Positions 1-9,036 of a stretch of DNA of 64,000 nt are shown piece after piece. The translations under genes were made by a program, and so were the position numbers. Origin of the DNA: Macrothele yani (taxonomy: Eukaryota > Arthropoda > Arachnida > Araneae > Macrothelidae); the NCBI GenBank assembly GCA_039090855.1, contig CM077016.1:51727436-51791435 (forward strand), read 5' to 3'. The first letter of the stretch is position 1, and each line of letters begins with the position of its first letter. The notes beneath the pieces are model-generated. The model was not told the DNA's origin and made no database searches. It saw nothing but the letters and a program-made list of their open reading frames with translations.

Positions 1-121
1 CATTTCGTTCCTTAAGACATTTTTAGAACATTCCATTTTCCACCTGGTCTATTTTCAACTTTTACGGAATCGATCTTTTAGAGAATTTTCCTCGTTTCAA
101 AACAGCTTTTTTATGCATGGT

Positions 122-457
122 AGTTTTCCCATGTTATTCAATGGTATTTTTGCGATTATAAGGAAATGGAATTAAAAAAATATTCTCTTAGTGAAAACAA
201 CAAAACCATTTTTTTGTCTTATTAAAATTTATGCGATTCAGAAACGAATTTTATGAAAAATGAACGATTCAAATATTGACTTTTAGTTGGATAGCAATTC
301 CCATGTTATTCTATGGGATTTTTGCTATTATAAGAAAACGAAAATTTAAAAAATCGCCCTCTTAGTGAGAACAACAAAACCATTTTTTGACGTTAAAATT
401 TATACGATTCAAAAACAAACTTTATGAAAAACGAACGATTCAAACATTGACTTTTAG
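122..457 (+). repeat. Direct duplication of an AT-rich ~170-bp unit
   Basis: Two diverged copies lie head to tail, about 122-292 and 293-457. Both contain 'cccatgttattc', 'ctcttagtga', 'acaacaaaaccatttttt' and 'gattcaaa.attgactttta'. Three short (~31 bp) variants of the 'aaaacgaacgattcaaatattgact' tail follow up to about 540. No coding potential was seen in 1-865 apart from this repeat, and no transposon ends are visible. Confidence 0.7.
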
Positions 458-865
458 GAAAAATGAAGCATTCAAATATTGGCTCCTGGAAAAACGAACG
501 TTTAAAATATTGACTATTAGAAAAATCAACGATTCAAATACCTTCATAAATGCTTTCTGAAAGACTTCTATTAGCTTGCTCTCACAACATGGAAGTTAGT
601 GGGCGCAAAAATACCATTTCAAGATTTTAATTAAAGCAACATTTTAAACAGACGATTTTTTTATTCTTGTGTGAATTGTGTAAATGTGTTCTTTTCTTTT
701 CTTTCTTTTTTATTCCATTTCCACATCACCCAAGAGGTAGGAATCCTAATGCGTTTTATTTTTAAGTGGTTTCCCGCGTAAGTCGAATCCCTAAAAAACT
801 GTTTTTTGTTTGTTTTATCACCTGTTTACGTAGATAGCGCTAACCTCATTCAGTACCGCTTTTCT

Positions 866-1475
866 TTAAAGAGAGTTCAGAAATATATCTGGAATGTAAA
901 GTTTCATTTCGTTAGTTTCTGCAACAAACGACTCGGCGAGAAATCTTGGTTCTAAGTAGGGAATTGCGTCATCTTTGTAAAATACCCACTTGTCTTCGCT
1001 TGATGACTTAATACAGTCATGCACTGCTCGGTTTGGTTGTTGGAGTTCCAGAGGTAATCTACATTCATAGTAAACACTTTTCCCATACATTCCTCTACTG
1101 CTCTGGCGGCTGCCTTTTTGAAAAAATTACTAATAATGTATCATCTTTTGACTTGGTGCATTTATTCTGGGGGAGTCTCGTGTTTTTTAACCGAAGTTTT
1201 AAAGGCTCCGCCAAACAATAACTCTGCGACGGAATCTGCCACGACATCACAGGCATTTTGCAAGTTTTCAAATTGTTCTTTGGTGAAGATGACTCCTCCC
1301 GGAGCAAAACAGAACTTTCATTTGTTTCAACATACATTTTCTGCCACTTCACTTGTAGTCCTTTGCTAGGGGTGAAGGTGTAAGGCATAAACAGTTCTTT
1401 ATTAAATCCTATTGCTATCTCTTCTCCTGGCATCATGTTTGAAATTTTGAGTTTGTAGAACGTTGCTGGTGTCAT
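866..1475 (-). pseudogene. Decayed coding sequence with a PC4-like signature (frameshifted)
   Basis: Reading the minus strand from 1475, protein-like sequence passes through at least three frames. The first frame (1475-1095) contains 'MMPGEEIAIGF' and 'KGLQVKWQKMYVET'. A second frame (about 1325-1190) contains 'PGGVIFTKEQFENL' and 'DSVAELLFGGAF' before a stop. A third gives 'NFFKKAAARAVEECMGKVF'. The last frame (1090-866) ends 'MKLYIPDIFLNSL'. The pair 'LQVKW.KMY' and 'GGVIF.KEQFENL' resembles the strand plus 'G-I-x-S-x-x-Q-W' pattern of PC4/p15 proteins and of the intact gene at 2900-3742. I infer an old paralogue or sister gene inactivated by indels. Introns joining these frames are an alternative, but no convincing splice sites link all of them. 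Confidence 0.4.
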
Positions 1476-1520
1476 TGTTACTAATGTTTTTGATGGCTTG
1501 TATGTAACACCGCAGGAATA

Positions 1521-1560
1521 ATATTTTCTGAAATGAATTTTTATTCATTTCAGAAAATAT
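1521..1560. repeat. Perfect 17-bp inverted repeat (hairpin)
   Basis: The arms 1521-1537 (atattttctgaaatgaa) and 1544-1560 are exact reverse complements around a 6-nt loop. It lies about 40 nt beyond the minus-strand coding debris that ends at 1600. It could be a cruciform or a mini-MITE; function unknown. Confidence 0.85.
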
Positions 1561-1599
1561 AAAAATAAAATCACTCACAGTTACAAACCTAAAAATCAA

Positions 1600-2116
1600 T
1601 CACAATTACAAACCTCCCTCCACCAAGGGAATAATGGTGCTTCGGAGGGATCCTCTTGAAGTATTTTTCCTGAAGGTAACACTGTTTCCCCCACTACAAT
1701 TTCACTGTCCCCAGAATTTCTAGACTGAACGACTAGTAAAATATCCGACGAAACACAGTTCTTAGAAATATCAACCATTGAATGATTTTGCGGCTGTGTT
1801 TCAGGAAGACCATCTTCTGTTTCTTCAAAAAATACTTTCTAACTCTTAGCAGAACCTGATGCTTAATTTGCAGCTCTAATACATCCAAGATAGTAAATTG
1901 ATCATTTTCATTTTGCAAACTTAAGGAACAGTGAAGAAACACTAAAATTGACTTGGAAAGAAAACGCACGAAGAAAAACTCGAGTGTAGCAGAACTCCGT
2001 CTGAACAGTAAATGAGGGTGACAGCATATGTCAGCGATAAATAACGACACGTTTTTGCATTTCTTTGCCCTTAAACACGTGCTTACTTGCACAGAATATG
2101 TTTTGAGGATTAACAA
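1600..2116 (-). pseudogene. Unrecognised minus-strand coding remnant
   Basis: An open frame runs from 2116 to 1733 and contains plausible protein such as 'DQFTILDVLELQIKHQVLL'. A second frame from about 1841 to 1600 contains 'EETEDGLPETQPQNHS', 'SSDILLVVQSRNSGDSE' and 'LPSGKILQEDPSEAP'. They overlap and join near 1840, where a one-base shift would link 'VRKYF' to 'EETEDG'. The composition (acidic, Ser/Pro-rich, then 'FPWWRE') looks like real protein rather than a shadow frame. It is not recognised. It lies between the PC4-like gene and the PC4-like pseudogene on the same strand, so it may belong to the same decayed cluster. Confidence 0.35.
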
Positions 2117-2811
2117 ATAACTTTGTTACCCTACTACAAGCAGCTACCGTACCCCCTTAGCGTTTCTCTTTGTCTGCCTGTGAACACGTACTTTCTCCCA
2201 AGGGGTAGGATCGACGATCAAACAATTTTTAGAGATTATGTAATAGTTCCGAAACCTACCTACACTAATACGTACCCGTTGTTCCTCTTTGTGTTAGTTT
2301 GAGCACATACTGTTCCACAAAGAGCTTTAGGGGATTAACCAATAGTCACAATACTCTTGTGCATGTACCTACCTATTCTACGAGTTAAGAGGATAAACAA
2401 AGAACTGGAACCCCACCCGCGTCATGTGGTTGTTTAGCACCACGTGGCTGACAAGATGTTTATCGGGTGCAAACATGAATAGCCTTGACGAAAGTGTGTT
2501 GCAAGGTCGGGGAGCATTAGCACCTCTAGGGTAATGTGAAACGGAATCAAAAGAAAAAAGATATTTGCACAAATTCAAACAGAGAAATATTTTCAATTAT
2601 CAAACAAACAAACAAAAATCACTGAGTTGATACATTTGATATGTTGCCTATCAAAATGTATCAAATTATGGTGATTCATATCAAAGACACTGTTTCTCTT
2701 AATACATATAACTTTTAAAAATTATGCTAGAAGTTCAAAATAAAACATGAAACTGCTACATAATAGCCCACATACACACACAAATATTGAAAAAATGTAC
2801 GATTATGATAA
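2117..2811. other. No gene seen; degenerate ~110-bp repeats
   Basis: The stretch about 2050-2400 holds three diverged copies of a ~110-bp segment (each with '...cgtacc...ttctctttgtgt...aacacgta...' followed by 'aggattaac.aataa'). The rest is AT-rich with no supported coding sequence. Confidence 0.35.
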
Positions 2812-2820
2812 TCCTTTTTG
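2812..2820 (-). promoter_or_regulatory. Purine-rich element, candidate histone downstream element
   Basis: On the minus strand CAAAAAGGA starts about 12 nt after the stem-loop at 2833-2848. A purine-rich element at this distance is what U7 snRNA pairs with in replication-dependent histone pre-mRNAs. The motif is short, so this is inference from position. Confidence 0.35.
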
Positions 2821-2832
2821 ATAAAATTGTGT

Positions 2833-2848
2833 GGCCCTTAAAAGGGCC
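2833..2848 (-). promoter_or_regulatory. Histone-type 3' stem-loop
   Basis: The minus strand reads GGCCCT-TTTA-AGGGCC, a perfect 6-bp stem with a 4-nt loop. It is flanked by CCAAA on the 5' side and ACACA on the 3' side. This matches the metazoan replication-dependent histone mRNA 3' end (stem starting GG, U-rich tetraloop, stem ending CC, A-rich 5' flank, ACC/ACA 3' flank) that binds SLBP. The stem begins 51 nt after the stop codon of the gene at 2900-3742, the normal histone spacing. No histone gene is present here. Confidence 0.75.
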
Positions 2849-2899
2849 TTTGGTTTTTCTTTTCTCTTTTGTGTAGATGTTTGCTTTACGTACGATTTC

Positions 2900-3742
2900 T
2901 TATTCCAAGTCACTTTCACGAATTTCTGCCTTGATCATACTCAAAATAATTTGTAGATCTATTGCTTGTAAAAAAGCATCCGTTACAAACGATAGCAAGT
3001 TTCTTCTTTTTAGGGATTCGAGATATTTTTCCGCAATTTTACTACATTCTATTCCTAAAAAGGCTGTGCAGAAATGTTCGTCATCACAATACACTTCAGA
3101 TAAATCTAAAGACTTTGATCTAGATGTTTCTTTCAAATACTCAACTACTGCATTTGTAAGAACCATTTTCAGTTCGTTAATTAGCATTTCACTTTGCTCT
3201 GGTGATGTGAAATTGCTAGTCAGGGTTTGTCCATTCGATTGTATCTCTTGCTTGAATATAGTATGAAAAGGTATATTTCGGTAAAATTCTATTACCACCT
3301 GATGCCATACACTGGAAGAAATATGAAGTAATTCTTTCCACAGATTTTCAGAGAGAAGAATATTCGATTTGTACATTTTCACAGCCTTCCAACTATAAAT
3401 TTCTTTACTGATACTGATTTCATGAGTTTGTGGCATAACTTTTACCTTCAGAAACCGCGAGAATGAAAAATTAGGAGCCGATATTCCATAGGCTAGATGA
3501 CGTGATATAGTGTCCTTCTCATCCATCATTTCACGCCATTGATCTAAAGACATACAAATACCAGATTTGCTTGGATAGCATTGCTTGCCATAGCATTGAA
3601 ATTCTCTGATGTGCACGCCGACTTGATGAGCACATGAAGATACGTAAACGAAGATATTATCTCCTAGATGGAAACAATTTTCTGGCAAATTATCCATATA
3701 CAGCATCATCGAAGAACTTCCAATAGATTTTACAGCTGCCAT
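2900..3742 (-). CDS. PC4-like single-exon protein, 280 aa
   Basis: This is a complete frame from ATG (3742; context ATCATGG, A at -3 and G at +4) to a stop at 2900. Residues about 20-78 fit the PC4/p15 (SUB1) single-strand nucleic-acid-binding fold: 'FHLGDNIFVYV', then 'VHIREF', then 'KSGICMSLDQWREMM'. These parallel the family pattern LG-x-N-x-F-V-x-V ... DIREY ... K-x-G-I-x-L-x-x-x-Q-W. Residues about 105-140 ('ISKEIYSWKAVKMY...ILLSENLWKELL') may be a diverged second copy of the same strand/helix pattern. The remaining 140 residues are not recognised. It is over twice the length of ordinary PC4. The gene is intronless and followed by a histone-type stem-loop, suggesting a non-polyadenylated, possibly S-phase-linked transcript. 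An inverted CCAAT box lies about 110 nt upstream. It could instead derive from an endogenous viral or mobile element. The nucleic-acid-binding role is inference. Confidence 0.6.
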   Translation of the reverse strand: MAAVKSIGSSSMMLYMDNLPENCFHLGDNIFVYVSSCAHQVGVHIREFQCYGKQCYPSKSGICMSLDQWREMMDEKDTISRHLAYGISAPNFSFSRFLKVKVMPQTHEISISKEIYSWKAVKMYKSNILLSENLWKELLHISSSVWHQVVIEFYRNIPFHTIFKQEIQSNGQTLTSNFTSPEQSEMLINELKMVLTNAVVEYLKETSRSKSLDLSEVYCDDEHFCTAFLGIECSKIAEKYLESLKRRNLLSFVTDAFLQAIDLQIILSMIKAEIRESDLE

Positions 3743-3851
3743 GATAACAAAATATTGAACAAAACAGGAAGGCTAGAAAGCTCTGCATCGATCGAAGACA
3801 AATACTGAAATGAAGTGATTCCCTGTAGTACTCATGTTCGAAAACAAAACA

Positions 3852-3856
3852 GCCAA
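3852..3856 (-). promoter_or_regulatory. CCAAT motif (antisense) upstream of the PC4-like gene
   Basis: The plus strand reads 'agccaatcaaatg', i.e. ATTGGCT on the gene's strand about 110 nt before its ATG. Next to it 'atcaaatgaaagaaa' is repeated twice (about 3857-3888). CCAAT boxes are usual in histone and cell-cycle promoters; this short site is weak evidence alone. Confidence 0.25.
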
Positions 3857-4083
3857 TCAAATGAAAGAAATAGATCAAATGAAAGAAACCCTCTGGCACT
3901 ATCCTGTGGTCGCTAGCAACGGATATGAACAAAGCATGAGACGAGAGTCGGTACAAGCACGAACACGCACAACACCAGTTGACACTTGTATGCAGCCTTA
4001 AGGAGAATGACGTCAACGCAGAAATACATGTATCACGTGCTCCGACCACGTTCATTACCCCTACTACCTTGGTAATACTTTTG

Positions 4084-4166
4084 TCACACAAAGCCAACAT
4101 CTCGGAATATAAATCACACAAAGCCAACAAGTCGGAATATGAGGCACACAAAAGCCAACATGTCGT
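4084..4166 (+). repeat. Short tandem repeat, ~29-bp unit x 3
   Basis: 'acacaaagccaaca' followed by 'tcggaatat' recurs three times at roughly 29-bp spacing with small changes. Its function is unknown. Confidence 0.75.
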
Positions 4167-4250
4167 AAAAAAAGCAAACACGTGGTCACACGCTCATCGT
4201 TGGTACCGGTCAATATACTATCTTCGTCAACCGTTTCACCACACGCTTAC

Positions 4251-5045
4251 GACTCCCCCCCCCCCCAACCCGGCAGCCGTAGGGGAGGGGGTGGGGTACG
4301 TTGTTTCTCAATGAGCTCTCGTTTTATAAAATGACAGACACGTGGTCACAAGCATGATCGAGCTTAAACACGATCGTAACAGATCAAAAAATTTTAAGTT
4401 CTCAAAGCATAACGTAACGTTTAGAACAATTACGCACGAAAAACTAAATTTTGTCCCTCTACAGAAAATTAAAATTAATAACCCTACGAAAAATTTTTGC
4501 AATACAAAAATAATCTGAATTTTTGAAAACACGTTGCTCAGAATAAATAACGAAAATATTTAATATGTCCTCTTTTAGAAAGAATAAAATATAATAAACC
4601 CATGAAGAAAAAAATAAATCAAGTTCTTCATTTTGCAAGATAAAAACATGAACAAAAATACGGTAAAAAAATTTCAATTACTAAAAACAACATGTTGCGT
4701 AGAAAAAGTTATGAAAAAAAAGATTTCACAGGTCGTCTGACTGATTATATTTAATTACAAGAAATCCCTAAAGAAAAAATAATTCTAAACGTAAAAAAAA
4801 AAAAAGTCCTTCATTTCATAAGAAAATGTATGAACCAGATTAAACGCGTATGAATCACGTCGGGGGGGGGGGGGGTTTAAAGAACGCCTTACATTTGAAA
4901 ATTCGTGAATAAAAAGAACAATACGTCATGAAAAATTATTTAATAAGCTCATACGCTCTCCTCCCTGCATTCAATCTAAAGAGGGCCAACAGGAAATCCC
5001 TCAGGCAGTCTTCCTCCATTACGCGAATCATATGTATCAATCTCT
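4251..5045. other. AT-rich stretch without a supported gene; C- and G-homopolymers
   Basis: It contains a C run at about 4256-4266 followed by G-rich sequence, a poly-A run near 4795-4806 and a run of about 13 G at 4862-4874. The open frames here are AT-rich and lack domain features. Confidence 0.5.
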
Positions 5046-5056
5046 TTGACCAACCC

Positions 5057-5200
5057 CAATAATGTCTCGGTAGTCACATCGGTAGAGCTTCAGACTGCAA
5101 TCATAAACGGCCCAAGTTCGAACCTATGTAGTTCCAAACCCTGTCTTCGCTTTTTTCCGAACATAAATCCGTGGTTTCAAAAAAATTTCCCCAGTCCACT
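5057..5200 (+). mobile_element. tRNA-derived SINE fragment (family D)
   Basis: 'ggtagagcttcagactgcaa' resembles the A-box side of a tRNA and 'aagttcgaaccta' a B box. The following 'aaaatttccccag' also follows tRNA-like segments inside the foldback elements (about 41640-41760 and 59340-59450), so this is the same SINE family. It is not an intact tRNA. Confidence 0.45.
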
Positions 5201-5341
5201 TACAATAAAATTTCCCACCACCACCCTAAAAACAGTTACAAAATCAAAATGGCTGAGAAATTTCCCAGAATTAAAAGTGGCTTCGTCAACATCGACGATA
5301 AAAAAAAATAATCACCATTTGAAATTAATTTCAAAAAATAC

Positions 5342-5790
5342 CGACAGATGGCGCTGCACATTTTCGCGAACCACCACCAGAGGGCGCTGCCATCGTATTT
5401 TCTCCCTCGCGCCGAGAGGAGACCGGATGGAACCGCCCACCCGTCACGTGACTGGAAGTGTTGCCACCGAAAAGGGTTATCAAGCGCGGTCTTATACTAC
5501 TCACGATGCCTCAATAGCTCCTTGACAACCTCGTCCTCAGCATGGATAGACGTTGTAAATCCTGCAACGCAGTCAGGGGTGATCATATCCCCTACTAAAG
5601 ACTGGATTTTTCTTGGCAGCCACCTGTCACATGGGCGTTTCTGTCTTCTGTCCAGTTGTGCTCGAAGCTACCTTTCCAATAAAGTGCCTTTGTATCCTTT
5701 GGATTCCTTGTTTGGTGGGTTTTGCTCGCTTGTCCCATATTCTTACATCTTGGGGATCTTATGGTATGATTTGAGTTGATATGGAGCACT
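5342..5790 (+). other. Possible LTR-type fragment
   Basis: A GC-richer block shows 'cttatactactcacgatgcc' and later 'ccaataaagtgccttt' followed by T/G-rich sequence, an arrangement seen around the R/U5 of retroelement LTRs. No paired LTR, PBS or polymerase is in the window. An exonic or other origin is equally possible. The open frames 5046-5525 and 5348-5779 lie here and have no recognisable domain. Confidence 0.2.
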
Positions 5791-5816
5791 TCTGCACGAC
5801 GTTACATTCGAAAAAC

Positions 5817-5846
5817 CGTCCCGTCCTTAATTTTTGCACGCCAGTG
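5817..5846 (+). mobile_element. Remnant terminus of a Tc1/mariner-type element
   Basis: 'cttaatttttgcacgccagtg' followed by TA has the form of a Tc1-like right inverted end (5'-CACTGGCGTGCAAAAATTAAG inward). No matching left end was found nearby. Confidence 0.4.
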
Positions 5847-6121
5847 TATATAGCAATTTCTAGCTTTATAATTCTATCTGCTTTTCAGGTGTGCATTTTA
5901 ACATTTTACCTTTAAATGAGTATATTTGTTGCGAAAATGCAGGCATATGGCATTTTTTATTTACTGGTTATATGATTAAATACTTCAGTTCTCACTGCAA
6001 TTAAAGAAAGTGTGAAAACACGTCAGCGTTGTTAAACATGACACTATACATTAAACGGGCTGCTAATTGTGCCCATTAACACTTCTTCAAACTAACTTTT
6101 GCCTTTTTTTCTCCCCTACAG

Positions 6122-6204
6122 GACTTCCAGTAACCTTGCAACCCATTTTAAATAAGTCTCTGAAGAGAAATTTGCCTTTATGAATTACGCAGCTAAATAC
6201 AGAG
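6122..6204 (+). CDS. Candidate host exon with start codon (MNYAAKYR...)
   Basis: An 83-nt segment is bounded by a strong 3' splice site (pyrimidine tract 'tttttttctcccctacag' ending at 6121) and a consensus donor 'gag|gtaagt' at 6205. All three frames are closed upstream. An ATG at 6180 opens a frame of eight codons (MNYAAKYR) plus one base before the donor, so the exon would be a 5'UTR exon that also carries the initiation codon, splice phase 1. The ATG context (cctttATGa) is weak. The parent gene is not identified. A short non-coding internal exon is the alternative. Confidence 0.4.
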
Positions 6205-6826
6205 GTAAGTTGCTTTATCAACGCATTTCACGAGAGTAAAAATTTCAGAAACAATGTGAATTAAAATGAGTGTACTGGCGAAGAGCGAGGCAAACAAAAA
6301 GCGAGAAGGATTCTTTCACTCTCTGAAGTTTTTTTTTACTGTTCCATTTTATGTAGTTTCGGAAAAGTAATTTACTTCAGGAAACTGTAAACAGGATTTT
6401 TTTTTCTGTGTGAAGCTGGACATTTTTACAGCGCTCAGTGCTATATAGTATTTCTTTCACTTCATTTTACAAAGCATCGTAATATCGGTTAATACGCCTT
6501 GATTTTCGCATCAAATTTTTATTCTTGAGCGTATTCATTCATAGGTGACAAGGTGGAAGAGAATATTATGGATAAATGCATGTACGTTTTGCCGAACGTA
6601 ATTACAGTTATGTAATACCACTTTTACAAAATGGAATAGAAAGTTGTAGTTATTTGGGTATGGAATGGAAGTATACACAATCATTGTGAAAAAATAGAGT
6701 GGTACGCTACAAACACACAATTTAATTCAGCAGAGCAACATTTTTGCAAACGTTATGCAAAGAAATCTCAACAAATATTCCACACGTATTTCAAGAAGTC
6801 CAGTGATTTGGCGTAGCAGGAACATA

Positions 6827-7044
6827 CTTTTTTTTTTTTTTTTTTTTTTGATTGGAGGTTTAACGACCACCGTGAGCAACTCAATGGGCTATAAGCAGTC
6901 GCCCGTCCCTAATTTAGGGTCACTGGTTCCAGGGAAGGGAAAGAGCCAGTGCCGTAAGACAAACACAACACCCACGCCTCACCGGGATTCGAACCCGGGC
7001 CCCTTTCGGACGAATGATCAGAGGCCATCGCTTAGACCACGGCG
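6827..7044 (-). mobile_element. SINE-A copy 1, with 11-bp target duplication
   Basis: This is a tRNA-derived SINE. On its own strand it should begin GCCGCCCCGGTGGCGCAG (A box) and carry a GGTTCGAATCC B box about 55 nt later, a conserved body and a poly-A tail (here poly-T at 6829-6849). The head is slightly truncated ('ccacggcg'). The flanks GCAGGAACATA at 6816-6826 and 7045-7055 are the target duplication. Confidence 0.9.
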
Positions 7045-7206
7045 GCAGGAACATATTCAAGGCGGAGGCCTGGGAGTCCAAACCCCTCCAAAATGTTTGT
7101 CTTATCGATAGTTCTTTTTCAGTAGCACAAACATTACTCTTGAATAATCGCAAAAACCAATGCATTTAAACGTGAGCTTTTGCTAATTCATAAATTGATG
7201 TAAATA

Positions 7207-8606
7207 CACTCACGGAAAATGAAATTTGCGCACCTGGAAGAAAACATGCTACAACCGCGACACATTGCAAATAGCTGGAGTGCGTGCTGTTATGCAAATG
7301 ATCCACGTTTGGTGCGATTGCGCATGCCCGCACACCCTGTGGTGGCGCTGCAAGCACGAACCGGCAGCCTTATAAACCGGCGTGTAGTCGATGCCCCACG
7401 AAAGCGAAAAGCACCGACCGACGCAAGCAAGAGTACAGAGTGACAAAAATACCACGTAGCCGCCGAAGACGTTAATTTACACAACTTACGGACTTTAAGA
7501 GAGGCCTGATTATCAGGCTGAAAACCGCAGGGTGGTCGGCGCGCGGTATAGCCCTCCACGTGGATCGTTTCGACGATACCATCCGACTGTGTTGGGAGCA
7601 GTGAACACGTGACAGCACTACCACACGGCGGAGCGGCTCCGGGCGGACCAGTAGGACCACCGGTAGAGAGGATCTACGGATCGTGCGCCAGGCACGAACG
7701 GATCCCACGGGGACCTGGTCCATTATACAGGCAGATGTTTCAGCTTCTGTGTGCCCACGAACCATTTCCCGACACCTCGCTGAAGCGAACCTGCTATCCC
7801 AGCGCCCCTTACGTGTGCTTTCATTAACACCGGAACATCGCCGGCTCCGTTTGCAGTGGTGGCAGGCCAGAGCGACGTGGAATGCTACAGACTGGCTACG
7901 TGTGGTGTTTAGCGATGAGTGCCGCTTCGTTTTGGGGACCGATGATCGTTTCCGGGTGTAGAGGTCCCCGGGTCAACGGCACAATCCCAACCTCGCTATC
8001 AAGCGCCACACCTCCCCCACTGCAGGCATTATGTCTGGGGAAACATAAACTATGTTAGCCGTTCAGCTCTAGTAGTGGTACGTAGATCACTGACGGGCCA
8101 GAGGTGTTTGGATAGATCCTACGGCCTTATGTGCTTTCATTCCTTCCCGGGATACCAGGAGCGCTATATCAGCAGGATAATGCCAGCTCGCACACGGCTC
8201 GGGTTGCCCAGGACTGCCAACGTCATGTCCAAACACTTCCATGGCCTGCCCGCTCCTCGGACATGTCCCCTATCGAGCATGTGTGGGACCAGTTGAAACG
8301 CCAGCTGCTGCCGTGCCGCACTATCCGGAATTTGGAGCACACCGTCCAATACGTGTGGGCCAGTCTGCCACAGGACAACATCAGGCGTCTGTTCGCCTCC
8401 ATGCCGGACCGTATTGCAGCATATATCGCTGCACGAGGCGGTGCGACGCGCTATTGAAGATGACCGGACTGCGTGCCATAGATCCCTCTGTAATTGTCCT
8501 GCAGCTCTGTCTTTGCCATCATGTGTATCATTCATCTGTATCATTACGCCCATAAAATTTCACTTCAATCCGATGCTTGGCGCGCAAATTTCATTGTCCG
8601 TGAGTG
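7207..8606 (+). mobile_element. Tc1-type transposon, full length, TA flanks
   Basis: The ends CACTCACGGAAAATGAAATT and its inverted partner (about 24/25 matching, to GCGC) are each flanked by TA (7205-7206 and 8607-8608). At 1.4 kb it has the usual size of a Tc1-type element. It contains a broken transposase. Confidence 0.9.
7451..8457 (+). pseudogene. Tc1-type transposase, inactivated
   Basis: The N-terminal DNA-binding part is readable from about 7451 ('LTDFKRGLIIRL', 'GWSARGIALHVDR') but has an early stop and frameshifts. The catalytic core is spread over two open frames, 7683-7961 and 8131-8457. First Asp is in 'VVFSDECRF', second in 'QQDNASSHTA', Glu in 'SPIEHVWDQL' with 32 residues between second Asp and Glu (counted). 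It ends '..YIAARGGATRY'. Relatives are common in arachnid genomes. The middle part around 7961-8130 is disrupted, so no active enzyme is expected. Its hairpin-end recognition and cut-and-paste role is known for the family. Confidence 0.85.
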
Positions 8607-8654
8607 TATTTAAGCTTTGTTGTAGTGGGCTAGGTTCGGGTATGAGGAAAGTGA

Positions 8655-8872
8655 GCCGCCCCGGTGGCGCAGTGGTCTAAGCGCTGGCTTATGATCATTC
8701 GTCCAAGATGGGTTCTGGTTCGAATCCCTGTGAGGCATAGATGTCGTGTTTGTCTTACGGCACTGGTTCTCTCCCTTGCCTGGAGCCAGTGGCGCTAAAT
8801 TAGGGACGGGTGACTGCTTTATAGCCCATTGAGTTGCTCACGGTGGTAGCTAAACCTTCAATTAAAGAAAAA
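8655..8872 (+). mobile_element. SINE-A copy 2
   Basis: Head 'gccgccccggtggcgcagtgg' at 8655, B box 'ggttcgaatccc', body and short A-tail. The flanks 'gaaagtga' and 'aaaagtga' are a probable target duplication. It lies 48 bp beyond the right end of the preceding transposon. Confidence 0.9.
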
Positions 8873-9017
8873 AAAAGTGAAGCATAATGAACCAGGGTGA
8901 ATATGAATAGTTTAACGGGCCCGCTTTTTTAACTATGTTATGCTAAAAGTAGCGCCTTAGTAGTTATTTTTTTTAAATCTCACTGCGTATATGACCCCCC
9001 CCCGATATGCAAGAACT

Positions 9018-9036
9018 ATATATATATATATATATA
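9018..9036. repeat. (TA)n microsatellite used as a transposon target
   Basis: About nine TA units, directly abutting the left end of the Tc1-type element at 9037. Confidence 0.85.

Noticed and set aside
3690..4314. Frames 3690-4181 (minus) and 3979-4314 (plus)
   Set aside because: They overlap the PC4-like promoter region and a short tandem repeat, with no domain. Treated as chance frames.
4308..4677. Two minus-strand frames rich in Phe/Leu/Ile
   Set aside because: Composition follows the AT-rich DNA and there is no recognisable membrane-protein pattern or homology.
6950..7040. tRNA genes at each SINE-A head
   Set aside because: The heads lack a proper acceptor stem and are followed by the same SINE body and A-tail every time.
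6755..7111. Repeated predicted protein 'GGLTTTVSNSMGYKQSPVPN'
   Set aside because: It recurs at every reverse-oriented SINE-A copy (10650, 35469, 40963, 47974, 56679). It is translation of SINE RNA sequence, not a protein family.
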